Shown here: piece by piece, positions 46,492 to 58,150 of the stretch | How positions within the stretch are numbered: position 1 is the stretch's first letter | Layout: each line of letters starts with the position of its first letter | Assembly (NCBI GenBank): GCA_024336345.1 | Contig: JANFOG010000008.1 | Span: 496,001 to 560,000 of the forward strand | Direction of reading: 5' to 3' | Source of the DNA: Mariannaea sp. PMI_226 | Lineage: Eukaryota > Ascomycota > Sordariomycetes > Hypocreales > Nectriaceae | Length of the DNA stretch: 64,000 bases | Translations under genes and position numbers: made by a program | The notes under the pieces: generated by a model | Told to the model about the DNA's origin: nothing | Seen by the model: only the letters and a program-made list of their open reading frames with translations | Database searches by the model: none

Positions 46492-46952
46492 CTGGAATCT
46501 GTTCGCCTTTGCCTAGTCTCAGGTAATAGAGCACTCATGCTCGATTAAATCCCTTCGGGGGGAGGGTTTCGACTAAGTACTAGATGCCATATTTCCTGGG
46601 CTTGGGGTGAGGCCTACTAATTAATTAACTTCCCCTTATTCACTGGCCCCCTTTTGGACGATGCTTGATGACTAACGCTGTGCCTCGGCTCTCTGGCACT
46701 TTTTCTCACGTCAACTCCGCATTTGCCGGTACAATTACATGCACGCACCGCGCTTCTTCTCATTCTGATTGATGACTTTCTTTTCCATCATCTTACACAT
46801 GAGCTGACCGTCGTACCAATCCCAAAAAAAAAAAAATTCTTGATTCATCTCAAGCCCTAGCTCAAGGATATTGAAGAAATAGAAAATATTCTTTCCCATA
46901 TATATCCATCTATAGACGCCGCATTGCCAAGAGCAATACACTTGGTGCCATC
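46492..46952. other. intergenic, no supported gene
   Basis: 461 bp including the dehydrogenase leader; A-tract at 46825-46840. Nothing else seen. Confidence 0.5.
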
Positions 46953-48037
46953 ATGGATGTTTCAAGCCTCTTCTCCGTTAAGGTTCGCTGCGAAATCGCA
47001 TTTCACTCTGCCACGTCCCAAGCATTGAACTTCTAACAAAAAACTAACTGGATATAGGATAAAGTTGTTCTTGTCACAGGCGGAGCCAAAGGAATCGGAT
47101 ACATGATTTCTTCGGCTTTTGTCAAAAATGGTGCCCGAGTCTACATTTCGTCTCGCGACGGCGCCGCATGCGAGAAGGCTGCGGCCGAACTCAACACTCT
47201 AGGTGAGTCGATGGGTGAGGCATGGCTGCTCCGACACCACTGCAACGTTTTTATATTGCTTTTTTTGTTTTTACCCTTGTCGGTTTCTTGGAAATCATTT
47301 CTAATGTCGGATAATTTTTTGAAATCACTTTTCAGGTAGTGGAACTGCCATTGCTCTTCCAGCCGACTTCCAATCTCTCGACGCATGCAAAGCGCTAGCC
47401 GCCGAGCTGGCAAAACGGGAGCAAAAGCTGCATGTCATCGTTCACAATAGCGGCGCCGCGTGGGGTGATAGCATCGAGACTTTCCCCGATTCCGCGTGGA
47501 CGAAGCTGCTGACTCTCAATCTTCAACGCGTGTTCACTCTGACGCAACTTCTGCTGCCGCTCCTCGAAGCATCGGCAGAGTTCCAAAACGGCGTCGTAGT
47601 CGACCCTGCGAGGGTCATCCACATTGGATCCATCGACGCCTTGCGTGTGCCTGTCTTGAATAACTTTGCGTACAGCGCGGCCAAGGCTGGTTTGCACCAC
47701 CTCAGTCGGCACCTCGCCACTGTGCTGGGCCCCAAGGGAATCACATCTAACACGATTGCCTGTGGGCCATTCCCAAGTAAGATGATGAAGGCTGTTCTGA
47801 ACACCATGGGAGACGAAATTCGCGGGTCGAACCCGCTGTCTCGCATCGGAACGCCGGAGGATGTTGGAGGGACGTGTTTGTATCTCGCGAGCAGAGCTGG
47901 GTAAGTTTGTTTGCCCCCCCTCCCCCCAAGGCATTGGATTTGCACAAAAAAGACTGACTTTTTTGACCCCAAGTGCATGGACTAATGGAGCTACTATCGC
48001 ACTCGACGGTGGCCAGTCGCTGCTTGCCAAACTATAG
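46953..48037 (+). CDS. short-chain dehydrogenase/reductase with PTS1-like AKL end
   Basis: Exons 46953-46982, 47058-47202, 47336-47900 and 47974-48037, 267 residues. The first exon encodes only ten residues (MDVSSLFSVK), then DKVVLVTGGAKGIG (TGxxxGxG cofactor motif), HNSGA (NNAG variant), the catalytic Ser in HIGSIDAL and YSAAK (YxxxK). The C-terminus GGQSLLAKL ends in AKL, a functional-looking peroxisomal targeting signal. Closest to bacterial/fungal RhlG-like 3-oxoacyl reductases, so a NADP(H)-dependent carbonyl reduction of a fatty-acyl-like substrate is plausible. Substrate cannot be fixed. Confidence 0.9.
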
Positions 48038-48659
48038 TGAAGCCAAGACGCCCGATTGAAGCAAGCATGCCTGCTGCTCAGGCAAAAGGTTTGCAAAGAC
48101 AGTTGGGGACTCGGGTGGTTGAGATGGGGATACAAGCTCATCGCTTTCCTGATCAATTTCTCATAGAATGCTTTTGCTGGAATGAACTCATCGACCGACT
48201 GTGGCTCCTAGAGAATACTAAAACTTGTCTAATTTGTTTGCATCTTTGGGTTTTTATGCCTCGTGATTGATTGACTTGGTTCTATTTGGCTTGATCCCTG
48301 TGCTAGTAGTTATCGCTAACACTGACGCACCCTGCAGAGGCTCTCCATCGCGATGCCTCGGTGATACTGGTGTCATCGTTCTCAGTTTCAGACTGTCAAA
48401 GGCTGAGGCCGGTTTCCACGAATGAACAAGGTTTTTTTTACGCACGTTCGGAAGATGCATGTTGTTCAATGTACGTGTGTGCAAAAATTTCTGAGAACCT
48501 TCGCAATATAACATACTGGGGCAAAGCTTGTGTTGTTTCCCATAGACCTTACATATATTCAGTCTATTTCCTCATCAGATCGTAACAAAATTCAACTTCC
48601 TTTCCGACGCAATTATTCAACAGTTTGTCCATTGCCAACCAAGCAATTAATTCAACTAC
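48038..48659. other. intergenic, no supported gene
   Basis: 622 bp between the dehydrogenase stop and the F-box gene. No domain-bearing frame. Confidence 0.5.
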
Positions 48660-50195
48660 ATGCCTGCGATGTATCAATGGTCGCTGCTGCCTCTGGCCGC
48701 ACGACTTGGTGTGCTTGAGATTCTTCGCGGGAGTGATGAGAACGACTCAAAATCCGGGCTCGCTCAGTACGCCTCTGTCTGCAAAGAATGGCAGGGCCAT
48801 TTTGAAAAGAAGTTATATCGTCGTCTCATTCTCACACCCTCCTCCCTGGGAGAATTTGACAAGCTCGTTCGCCGCCAAAGAAACCTTGTGGAGCATATTT
48901 GGTTTCGGATTGAGCTAGAGAGAGATCCTTGCCCAGATTGCAAGAGTTGCAGCTCGCCAGGGGAAATGATGCTCAGAGATAGAAATCTTGCTACAGAGGC
49001 CATTCGTAAGCTCTTTTTCATTCTCTGCCTCTGGCCCGAACAACAGAACCATGCCCGTCATCAGCGGTTGACATTGGATCTGAGCGTTTGGTCCCCTAGT
49101 GACCCCCAGCCCGATTTTAAAGGAGACCTGCATTTCGGCATGAACCTCGTTGCAAATGAGGATGCTGAAGGTAGTGAGAACCCTGGGCATGACCTATGCC
49201 ATGGTCGGCGATTAGAGGTCCCTGATAGAGGAGCCATATCGAGGATGTTTTCCTTTGCAGTTCTTGAATTCCCAAATGGGCTTCCGTTTGTAAGAGTTAT
49301 CAGAAGACTCATCATCCGTCGGCAAACCCGACGCAGTTTTTACGACCAAGGTCTAGCCCAAATTTTGACGAGTCTCCCAAATCTTGAGCACTTTGACTAT
49401 GAACCGTGGGACGGATTCATTTTCCCGGTGCGATACGGTCAGGATAGAGGTACCATGTAACCCAATGGTTCTTGTTGACGTAATGAAGCTAAAATTACAA
49501 CTCTAGGATATGAACGAATTATTTCGTCTTCCTTGCCAAGGGTATTGAGAACCCTGACGCTATTCGAGGATTTCAATGAAGATTACAACAGCACTTACTC
49601 TTTCATAGACATGGGAGATGTCCCCCCTGCATGGCGCCCTGAACTTATCAGAACGCCATGGACGCGAGTTAGCGCCGCCTTGGCTGTTAGAAGTATCCGA
49701 CTTGAAAGACTCTTCGCCTCTAACATGCTGGATGCAAAGGATTTCTTCAAAGCTTGCAAGCCCAACTGGGTCCGGCGTAGTCTCACATCGCTGGCTCTGA
49801 CATCCCGCCTGTTGAATAGATTGGCAGACCCCTCCAAAGTCAACGACATGCTAGTGGCGGCGGGAAGAACTGCGCTTCAGATGCCAGAACTCCAAACATT
49901 GGAGATTTGGAATGGGATGAAGGGTAATGCCTGCGTCTTTCGGTACGAAGCCACCTCCACGGCGAATATCGCAACAATCAGCTGGTGCGGTACATGGGAC
50001 CTGCAGCTGAGCGAGGAGCTTGTGAGAACCTGGACACAGGTTGCACTGCAAGTTCGGAAGCAGCTGCTCTCTGTTCAGGTGAACCAGAAGTTGGATCCTA
50101 GCCATATAACCTCCCATGCGGTGGCCATCCGGGACTTGAAGCTCAGCGAGGGGGTGATACACCCAGTGTCGTTGGAGCAAATCTTGAGGGAATAA
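48660..50195 (+). CDS. F-box-like protein (DUF6546 family)
   Basis: Exons 48660-49449 and 49507-50195 (57-bp intron), 492 residues; the junction G plus GA gives DRGYERIIS in frame. The start resembles fungal F-box proteins (MYQWSLLPLAARLGVLEIL, ASVCKEWQGHFEKKLYRRL) followed by a Cys-rich PCPDCKSC segment and an extended C-terminal domain of the DUF6546 type. F-box proteins recruit substrates to SCF ubiquitin ligases; these fungal families are expanded and their targets are mostly unknown. MPAM at 48660 and MYQW at 48669 are both possible starts. Confidence 0.82.
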
Positions 50196-50508
50196 AAAAT
50201 TACTTCTACCATTGAGTTATAGGTCTTAGGAGATGGGTAATAGTTTTTTGAGGTCACTCAAGAAGAAAGACAGAAGATGGCCTTGTTCCAATAACTTCTT
50301 CCAAGAAGGACATATTTTGTTTATCATGACCACATTATCAAGCTAAAACGCCAAGTAAGCAAAGAAAAATGAATACCAACTATTCGAATAGGGTAAGGCC
50401 TTTTACAGTGACTTATGGTTCAATATGGTAATTGGTGGTGATGTATCTACCCACTGCCACCTATCAATGACGAGCCACTGAGAGAAGTTCAAAGTTTCTT
50501 CTGCCCCA

Positions 50509-50555
50509 GTGCTCTATGGGTATGTCAAGCTGAGAAGCAGAAAATCAGGACTCGC
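50509..50555 (+). pseudogene. degenerate 5S rRNA 3' half
   Basis: The stretch from GCTCT through GTCAAGCTGAGAAGC to GGACTCG aligns with the middle of the 5S-like copies at 58.5-59.0 kb. It sits at the distance expected for the preceding unit of a ~200 bp array. Confidence 0.5.
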
Positions 50556-50673
50556 TTCGCTATACAGTCGTGGAAAATTATGTCTTTCTACTGGTAGTAC
50601 CCATGCTTTCACGGTCTCTCAATGTCATAGTTGTCCCTGTGTCTCTTAACTGTCGTGGGCCGGGAAGGTTAGC

Positions 50674-50712
50674 ACATACGACCATAGCTCTTAGAAAATA
50701 CTGGATCCCGTC
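50674..50712 (+). pseudogene. 5' fragment of a 5S rRNA gene
   Basis: Begins ACATACGACCATAGC and continues to GGATCCCGTC, the first ~39 nt of fungal 5S rRNA, then diverges. Same orientation as the copies at 58.5-59.0 kb. Confidence 0.65.
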
Positions 50713-50757
50713 AAGTTCTGTCCATCTCGGAGCTTGTGCCTACATTTCTTAAGTCGT

Positions 50758-50802
50758 GTGCCTCCAAAAATGGAGGTTTGAACTCTCCGTTTCTGGAGGC
50801 AC
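50758..50802. repeat. short inverted repeat with nested hairpin
   Basis: GTGCCTCCA (50758-50766) is inverted at 50794-50802 (TGGAGGCAC), and CCTCCA-AAAA-TGGAGG (50761-50776) forms a second hairpin inside. It could be the tip of a decayed transposon or a foldback element. Confidence 0.5.
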
Positions 50803-51043
50803 TTGCTCCAGCCCCTCGTACTGACAATTAGCAAATATTGCTAATACATATGGAAAAACTAGCTTTTGTTTCTACAACTCTATATTTTTAAGTTTATTAT
50901 ATTTTTATTCTTTTTCAATTTTAATCTTTTTTTTTCCAATTCTTTTTTTTAACCTATTAAGAATTTTATCTTCTCTTTATTTATTTCACCCTTTGAGATT
51001 TTAGATACCATTAAAAACTGTAGAAAAGGTTACAAATATTAGC

Positions 51044-52378
51044 TTAAATACACACCTTCTCCACATCTATAGGGTGCGCTTTGCTTAAATTCGCGTGCTT
51101 AAAATAAGCTCCCCCTTCTATGAATCGCCTTTCTAAGTCCCCCTTTTCAGTATATGCCCCTTTTACCTCTAGTCCGCTTAATTTCATAGATGTTGACAGC
51201 CAATGAGGCCTCATAGCAAGCACTGGCTGGCTTACGCTATGGAGCGGAGAACCGCACTCGATCTGGCGGAGGTAGATTTCACAAGACTTCTCCAGCAGAA
51301 CTTTGATATAAAGCATTAGGTATACTATTCACAGAATAACTCATTTCATCGTTCCTCCACGTCATCCCGCTTGGTAACGCCATTTAATCCGCTCATCTAG
51401 CTTCTTTTTGCCAAGGTTATCATACTTGCCAAATACTTTCGATGTTCGCCGCCTCTGCGCCTTTATCCCACAATGAGCCCCCGCATCACCCCATGGCATT
51501 AGAAACCCGACACATTTCGAAATGAATAAGCACGCCCCTACAAATTTATATCTCTTTAAATTGCTTTATATGAGAAGTATAAAAGTATGGTGAAAATCCC
51601 TATCAATAGAGGAGCCTCTTCAAAATTTAAACGGAATATACCACATGGCTGGAATGATGTTATATACTGCCTTTTTGATAAAGGCATTTCAATCAATACA
51701 GCACAGAACTCCACTAGGCCGCCTCTTTTCAGCGCCATTTATGAGGCTAATGAAAGCCAATCGAAACTCATAATTGACAGAGGCGCATCTCTGGAGGGGG
51801 GTTTTAATGTATATGCCTTGCATATTGCTATAATATTAGGACTTAAAAACGTGATAAAATACCTAGTTTTAGTCAAGGGATATAATGTAAATCATAAAGT
51901 CTTTTCTAAGCAAACTCCACTTCATAAGGCTATTTTATCTTCCGAAAGTCAGGGCATAATTATACCACATCTACTTGAGCTTGGTGATAGTATCAATATA
52001 CCTTAGGAAACACATTATGGTAATGAAATAACCGGAAAAGAAAGACGCGTATATATATTACCTCTCGCTTTAGCTCTTAAATTGGGGAAATTAGATATTG
52101 CACTTGTCTTGTTATTCAACAACTCACAAATAGCTGCACGGGAGTCCGAATTTCTCGATAAACTGACCCGGCTTGATTTGGGTGCCTTTGGAAAAGCTCG
52201 TGATCACATGTTAATTTCCGTCGTCCACGAGCTAGCACAAGGCCTCAAAAACAACCGGATTCAGCCCGAGAATGACATCCATGAGCTCTGCTGCATCGAG
52301 TCTCTGAGGAAGCACATCTTTTCTGCAGAGAATGGACATCTAGAAATAGCCGAAGCGGTCTTTGAAGGAAATTAAGGC
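51044..52378. pseudogene. decayed ankyrin-repeat sequence in AT-rich DNA
   Basis: On the plus strand 51587-52006 encodes ankyrin-like text (LIIDRGASLEGGF, ALHIAIILGLKN, TPLHKAILSS) ending in a stop, and 52082-52375 continues with LDIALVLLFNNSQIA and AENGHLEIAEAVFEGN. The two parts are separated by stops and neither has a proper start region. A minus-strand frame at 51044-51316 also carries a weak ankyrin-like piece (RRFIEGGAYFKHANL). Overall a degraded relic, probably mutated by RIP-like changes; not a functional gene. Confidence 0.6.
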
Positions 52379-52728
52379 CTAACCAATTTGTCCCGAGCTT
52401 CCTATGCCCCGGAGAAATAGTTTATGCTCTTATGAAAGGAAAGGGTGGTGTTATCCTCTGGTCCCTTGGGGTTGACAATCACGCCCCGATTTGTTAATAT
52501 TTTTTCTTGGTTTTCATTTACCTTAGGCTGTATTGCATCACTCCACATGCCGAGCAACTATGGCAAAAAAAAAACATCTTGCCAGTTAGGTTGTTATATA
52601 GGTTCTCCTGACTTCATGCCAAGCGACTTGCATTTCTTTTTAGGAAGCCAAGTATTCATTACTTTTTACAGTGGCTTACTTATGCTAGCACTCTTATGCA
52701 AGGCTGACACTAGAAGCGTCTCTGGGTC
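52379..52728. other. intergenic, no supported gene
   Basis: About 350 bp; the short plus-strand frame at 52445-52732 has no domain and is taken as chance. Confidence 0.5.
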
Positions 52729-54504
52729 CTAATTTTTGTCTTCCTTCGCTCTCCTAGCTACTTGGTTACGTTCCTCGGCTTCGGTACGATAGGTCTTGAA
52801 GTGCCTTGCCGGTACCTTCTTCATAAACATCTCATCGAGCTCTTCGTAGGACCTATTCATCGTCTCAGGCTGGTAGAACCAGAGGAAGATAATGCATGGG
52901 AAACAAAGCCCGCCAAAGATAAACCCAACCTTGCCTCCGAGGTTGGCTTTGTCTGGGTTGAACATATATGGGAGCACAAAACTCCACATTACGCCGATGG
53001 AGTTTGCCACTGCTAGTCCAATTGCGATGGTCTTGATTCGGAGTCGGGAGGTGGCCACCTCGGTCAAACAGGTATATGCGGTGGCTCCGATGGTGACGTT
53101 GTAGAGGAAACAGTAAAGCAGAATCATAGCTACAGTTCCCTTAAGCTCACCGGGTGAGCCACCTACTGCAAGGCCACCCATGACCCACAAGATGGCAGTA
53201 AGGCCAATAGTACCGTAGACCGTTAAGTCGCGTCGGCCAACCTTGTCGATCAAGTACCACGAAATGACATTTCCGACCATAGATAGGACTTGTTGAATAA
53301 TCTGTAGCTTGAAGGACATGTCGGTGCTGTAGCCCGCCAGTTGGGCGTAGTAAGTCGAATAGGACGCCGCGAATACTATTCCGGTGAACTGCTGAATAAC
53401 TAAGGGAGCGATGGAAATGATGGTTCGTCGGAAATTCGACTTTCTGAAACATTCCAGGTATGTCACACCCTCTGTCTCCTGACGAACTTCTTCTAGAGTA
53501 ATCTTGATTGTCGCAAGGCGCTTGACGTCTTCGCCTGACTCTGCGCTGTAGCCTAGACGGTGGAGGCTATGAAGCGCACTATCGGTTTTCCCTCGGTTGA
53601 CGAGCCACCAGGGAGATCTAAGGACATGATTAGAGGGTCGAAAGTCTGATGCTGAAGTCAACTACTCACTCCGGCATGAAAACGACAAAAGCCGCTGAGA
53701 TGACAGCAAAGCCATATTGAGCGCAAAAGATGGCACGGTACGCCCACCTGTCGGTCCTGTCGCCTTCACTGTTGGTGATCAAGGCAACAGTAAAGGGGCC
53801 AAGAGTGTATGAAAGGGCAATCAGGCATGTCATCAAGCCTCGAAGTGGAAGAGGTGCAATCTAGCGAGACCATGTTAGCCCATTGACGGTTCCCCCCTGG
53901 ATTTTTAGTCGTAGAGCTAGGCTTACCTCGCCGATATAGGTGCCAGCAACAGCTTGAAGCGTACCCGCGGCGAATCCGTTGAGAAACTTGCCGCCAAAGA
54001 ATAGCGCATTCGTAGTAGCCACGAATTCCATGCTGATAGCTCCAAACGAGACTACAAGACCAATGATGACGGTGTTGCGCCGGCCAATCCAGTCAGCAAC
54101 TTGACCAGTCATGAGCGAACCGATAACTTGACTGTATTTTGTGCCACCCTGGTCAGTGAGTTTGATGCATAGTCCGTTTGAAGGCGATCGACTTACGCTG
54201 CCACTGGTGCTCCGCTGAAAGCAGACTGCCATTTCGCAGAGAGGACGTAGTCGCCATTGTAGAAAGACCCGAAATCTTTTCGGAATTCAGGAATGCTCAG
54301 GATATTACCGGCTGCCTGGTTCTCGAAGCTAACCAGCAACACGGTCCACACAGCATAGAGGCACCAACCGAAGGCCCAAGGGTTTCGCTTGATTGTTTGC
54401 CATTTGCCGACTTCGTGGTCCTCCTGGAGGGCCAAATGGGCGAGCTGCCCTTCAACCAGATCCTCGTGGTGATATCCTTCGCCTTTGATATTCTCAGGAT
54501 TCAT
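52729..54504 (-). CDS. MFS maltose/alpha-glucoside or hexose permease
   Basis: Exons 54504-54197, 54131-53927, 53860-53670 and 53617-52729, 530 residues. The first intron acceptor is TACAG at 54132, the one that gives PVAAQVIGSLMTGQ in frame. Sugar-porter motifs: DWIGRRN, GTYIGEIAPLPLRG, SPWWLVNRGK (PESPRWL position), QQFTGIVFAASYSTYYAQLAG, DKVGRRD and FYQPETMNRSYEELDEMF. This combination is closest to fungal MAL-type maltose permeases (proton symporters). It lies head-to-head with the DUF1593 gene across a CGG-rich promoter, suggesting a shared carbohydrate response. Twelve spans expected in the plasma membrane. Confidence 0.9.
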
Positions 54505-55235
54505 TTCTCGTGCGGACAGCAGTGCCGAGCTAAATCAGATATGCAAGTAAATACTGAATGAAGATCTAGTTATTTATTGATCGATCGTTATTGCGACTTT
54601 AATAGGTTTATATATTGGGGGAGAATGCTGGAAAAAAACCGCTGTTGTGTAGTGCCTAGTTCGTACCAGTCCTACCGATACACGGAGGTGCCACATGGCC
54701 AAGACGTTTAGTTGACCGGACTGCGAAGGGCGGCGCGTGGCTCAACTTTCCGGTTTTGGGAGAAGCGGAATGCGGAGAATCCGGAGGCCCAGAGGAGGAC
54801 AATCCGGGGGAAATCCGGGGGAAATCCGGGGACAATTCAGGGATTTTCCCCGGCAGAACTCAGCACCTGTCCTTGTGCTTATCATTTCCTGTTTCGTAGG
54901 AGGTACCTTGATCCTCTAGCCATGCCCTTCTCCGTTATGCCTACCACACGATCAAACCAGCGTTTGCAACTTCTGTTTCTGGTAGTTAGGCACTGTCACG
55001 GAGACTTCCGCAAAATTGGGGCTCCTCATAAGCTTTCGTTTGGGGGTAGTGCTTAAAACTCCGCTTTTGAGACATTCCCTTGCTGCCACCCTGCCACCCT
55101 CTAGCAGTGTAGCGTCCCAAATAAAGGTGAGCTTGAGGGAGCTCATACTTCATTCAGAAAGCCGCATACTCTGCACCATTCGACTTAGAGAAACCCCATG
55201 ATTAACTTGGGAAAATTTGTCCTCGCAGAACTATC
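54505..55235. other. divergent promoter region of permease and DUF1593 gene
   Basis: 731 bp, GC-rich 54720-54860 with repeated CGG triplets, then ordinary sequence. Plus-strand frames of up to 114 codons here are artefacts of the CGG repeats. Confidence 0.5.
54782..54829. promoter_or_regulatory. CGG-N8-CGG-N8-CGG array (AmyR-like sites)
   Basis: CGG triplets at 54805-54807, 54816-54818 and 54827-54829 are each 8 nt apart, and CGG-N8-AGG occurs at 54782-54795. AmyR, the Zn2Cys6 regulator of starch and maltose genes in aspergilli, binds CGGN8(C/A)GG. The array sits about 300 bp upstream of the permease start and 400 bp upstream of the DUF1593 gene. Binding is inferred. Confidence 0.5.
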
Positions 55236-56792
55236 ATGAAAATGTCTCTCACAACTCGGCTGCATTCGTTCAAGTCCAAACCCCGGGTCTTCATCATCTC
55301 GGACATATCCAATGAACCTGATGATGCAGAATCGCTGGTCAGGTATCTACTGTATGCAAATCAATTCAAGACAGAAGGCTTAGTTGCCTGTACATCAACA
55401 TGGATGAAGACCAAAGTTTGTCCTCAGGACATGTTCAAAATCATCGACGCGTATGCTAACGCTGTTGACAATCTCAACAAGCATGCGCACCCTGATTTCC
55501 AATACCCCAGCGCGGACAGTCTGAGGAATCTCGTGCATTCTGGTCCACCTGTATGTCTCACTTGCTGTGGCGTTCGCTCCAAGGTGCCAAGCTAACGTGG
55601 AATCCAGGTGTATGGCTTCGCCGCCGTTGGAGATAACATCCCTCTAAGCGAAGGCGCGAAGTTTCTCCTCAAAAGAATTGAAGTAGATTCAAACGAGCCT
55701 CTATGGGTTCTGTGCTGGGGCGGGACAAATGTACTCGCCCAGGTGCTGTTAAAGATCAAGAACCAATACTCGGCCAGTGAGGCTGCTGCCCTGCGCGCCA
55801 AGCTGCGTGTATACACCATCTCGGACCAGGATGACACGGCGCCATGGATACGAACACAATTTCCTGACATATTCTATATCTCCTCTGTGCATGGATGGAA
55901 TAATTATGGCATGGCGGCTTGGACCGGCATCTCTGGGGACAAGTACTACCTATTCGACCAAGGTGGTCCGGACGTCACCAAGGTTACAGAGCAATGGATC
56001 AAGGACAACATCCAAATCGGGCCCCTTGGATCAGCATATCCCGACTACATGTTCATCCCTGAAGGGGACACGCCAACGTTTCTGTACCTAATCCAAAATG
56101 GCCTCGGAGTTCCAGAAGAGCCCGGCTTTGGCTCTTGGGGTGGCCGATATCTGCTCACAGACAGTAGTCAAGCCGGCCAGCAAGGGCAACACTTCTCAGA
56201 TGTTGCTGATACCGTGATTGGCGCCGATGGTCGTACCTATCGCTCCAATCAAGCAACTATCTGGCGCTGGAGGGATGCATACCAAAACGATTTCGCAGCA
56301 CGCATTCAATGGACTATGACTAGTGACTTGAGCAAGGCTAACCATCACCCAGTTATTTCGGTCAATGGAAGCCAGGGGACAGAACCTGTATCCATCGAAG
56401 CCGAAGCGGGTTCAGTGCTCACTTTCGACGCGAGAGAGACGTATGATCCAGATGAGGGTGACAGGCTTTCTTTTAAATGGTGGCACTACCGCGACCCAAG
56501 CGCCACCCAGTGGAACGTTCACTCCGAAGTAGCTGAGATGGAGATAGAACTGTCCAATGACGGGAAGACTGCGCAAGTTCGGATTCCTGGGCCGGAAAAG
56601 TGCTGCGTCGAGCTCATTAGTAGGACAGCTGTTCCAAGAGGGCAATTGCTGCATTTAATCCTGGAAGTTACGGACAGTGGCACTCCTCCGTTGACGAGCT
56701 ACAAGAGGATTTTGATACAGACAACGAACAAGGACCTCAGAGGAGGTGGTGGTGGAGCCGAAGCGATTGGAGATGTTATGGCAGAGAGCTAA
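55236..56792 (+). CDS. DUF1593 / nucleoside-hydrolase-like carbohydrate-associated protein
   Basis: Exons 55236-55550 and 55608-56792 (57-bp intron), 499 residues. The N-terminal domain begins RVFIISDISNEPDDAESLVR, the Asp-rich nucleoside-hydrolase-like signature of DUF1593, and includes LWVLCWGGTNVLAQ. The C-terminal part (about 330-490) is an Ig-like beta domain (EAGSVLTFDARETYDPDEGD, LILEVTDSGTPPL). Bacterial relatives are described as cellulose- or sugar-associated proteins. No signal peptide follows the first ATG, so it may be intracellular. Divergent placement with a sugar permease and shared CGG sites suggest use of an imported glycoside, an inference. Confidence 0.85.
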
Positions 56793-57573
56793 TAGATTCA
56801 TGAGAGTAAACTAGCCGCCAGTCATGCGAGTGCGAGTAAATTTACACACTTTTCAAGCCCAGAAACCTGGTAAACCCAGTATCCCAACTTCATAACCCTC
56901 CACCCTCAGTTGTCGCCCAAGCCCCAGCCCCAAACCTGGGACCCGTCCGCCTATTGGCCGCCCTGTTTGGCCACCAATAATTTGCAAAGCAGGGGCCCAT
57001 AGTCGAGCAGTGATAGCAAATTGACTTCTAAAAACGACACCCCGAACCTCCAATTATAAAAGCCCATTTGCGGTCAACCTACACTTATATTAAAAGAAAA
57101 GCCCCCCCAAAAAAGAAAAAGCGGAAATGGGAGTGGGAAGGGAAAACAGAACAAAACAGACAACCGAACGGGAAAAGATAAAGCCCGTAAGGATTTCTAG
57201 GGGAGAATTCAACAAGCCAAAACGGATCTGGTTCGGCCAAACATTCCCCCTTACGGAAGGTTTAAACACACACATCATGCGATGCCATGCGGAGAGGGTG
57301 GCTTATTTTTAGCGATGGCTGTCATGCAGTGACTCGGCTCTGGAGTTGCAGAGATGTGGAAGGGCTTGTTATCGTCCCATTATGGAGGGGTCAGGTTATT
57401 ATGCATAGCAGCATCATGTCATGGAAAAGGCGTCGGGTTTGACCAATAAAAAGCTTGAGGCCTAGAAGCACTTGAGGTGAAGTGGCTGTCCCCCATCAGA
57501 TTTGCATCTAGCTTTCATTCTATTATATATAATTATAATTATACGCTAAATATAAATTGGATAAATAAAAACA
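56793..57573. other. intergenic, no supported gene
   Basis: 781 bp; purine-rich part at 57090-57190 and AT-rich end at 57520-57570. No gene. Confidence 0.5.
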
Positions 57574-58150
57574 ATGGCTCCTTCTACTGTTAAGCTGGCC
57601 TTTGGCTATGAGATGCCTCTTGTTGGCTTTGGCCTCTGGAAGGTCCCTGCTGCTTAGATTGCTAAGACTATTTATAATGTAGGCTTAAGCTTGATTATTC
57701 TGTATGCATGGACTTATATTATTAATTCAGTTTACTTTATTTCTAGGCTATTAAAGCTGGTTACTAGCTCTTCGATGGCATCTATAATATATATTTTGTT
57801 TTATTGTACTTACTGACCGACTTTATCTCTTTGGTAGCAATTATTATTATATGTTCTGTTTCCAGTAAACTAAAGCTATTAATTTTCTGATTTAATAATA
57901 TTTCCACAGACTACCAGAACGAGCAGGAGGCTGGCGAGGGCATTAGGTGCACTATTAAGGAGGGCCTGGTGAAGCGCGAGAATATCTTTATTAACCCTAA
58001 GCTTTAGAATAATTACCATAACTATAAGCATGCTCTTAAGATAGCTAAGTTGTAGAATGAAGCCTAGTGCCTTGGCTATATTGACCTTCACTTGATTCAC
58101 TTCTCTATCACATTCAAGTATATTAAGCCAAAAAAAATGGTGCTTCCCTA
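57574..58150 (+). pseudogene. relic of an aldo-keto reductase gene (xylose reductase type)
   Basis: The start MAPSTVKLAFGYEMPLVGFG and GLWKVPAA, then AIKAGY and LFDG, then NEQEAGEG and [12 protein letters not shown], then IDLHLIHF follow the order of fungal D-xylose/aldose reductases. Stops interrupt it at 57655-57657, 58005-58007, 58053-58055 and 58065-58067, and two AT-rich intron-like gaps separate the parts. Several stops are TAG where relatives have CAG, TGG or CGG-type codons, the outcome of CpA-to-TpA change on either strand as in RIP. The C-terminal half of the enzyme is missing. Not functional. Confidence 0.8.

Noticed and set aside
41673..50195. secondary-metabolite cluster around the transporter, old yellow enzyme and dehydrogenase
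   Set aside because: No backbone synthase, terpene cyclase, P450 or pathway regulator is present; the transporter is of the sugar-porter type.
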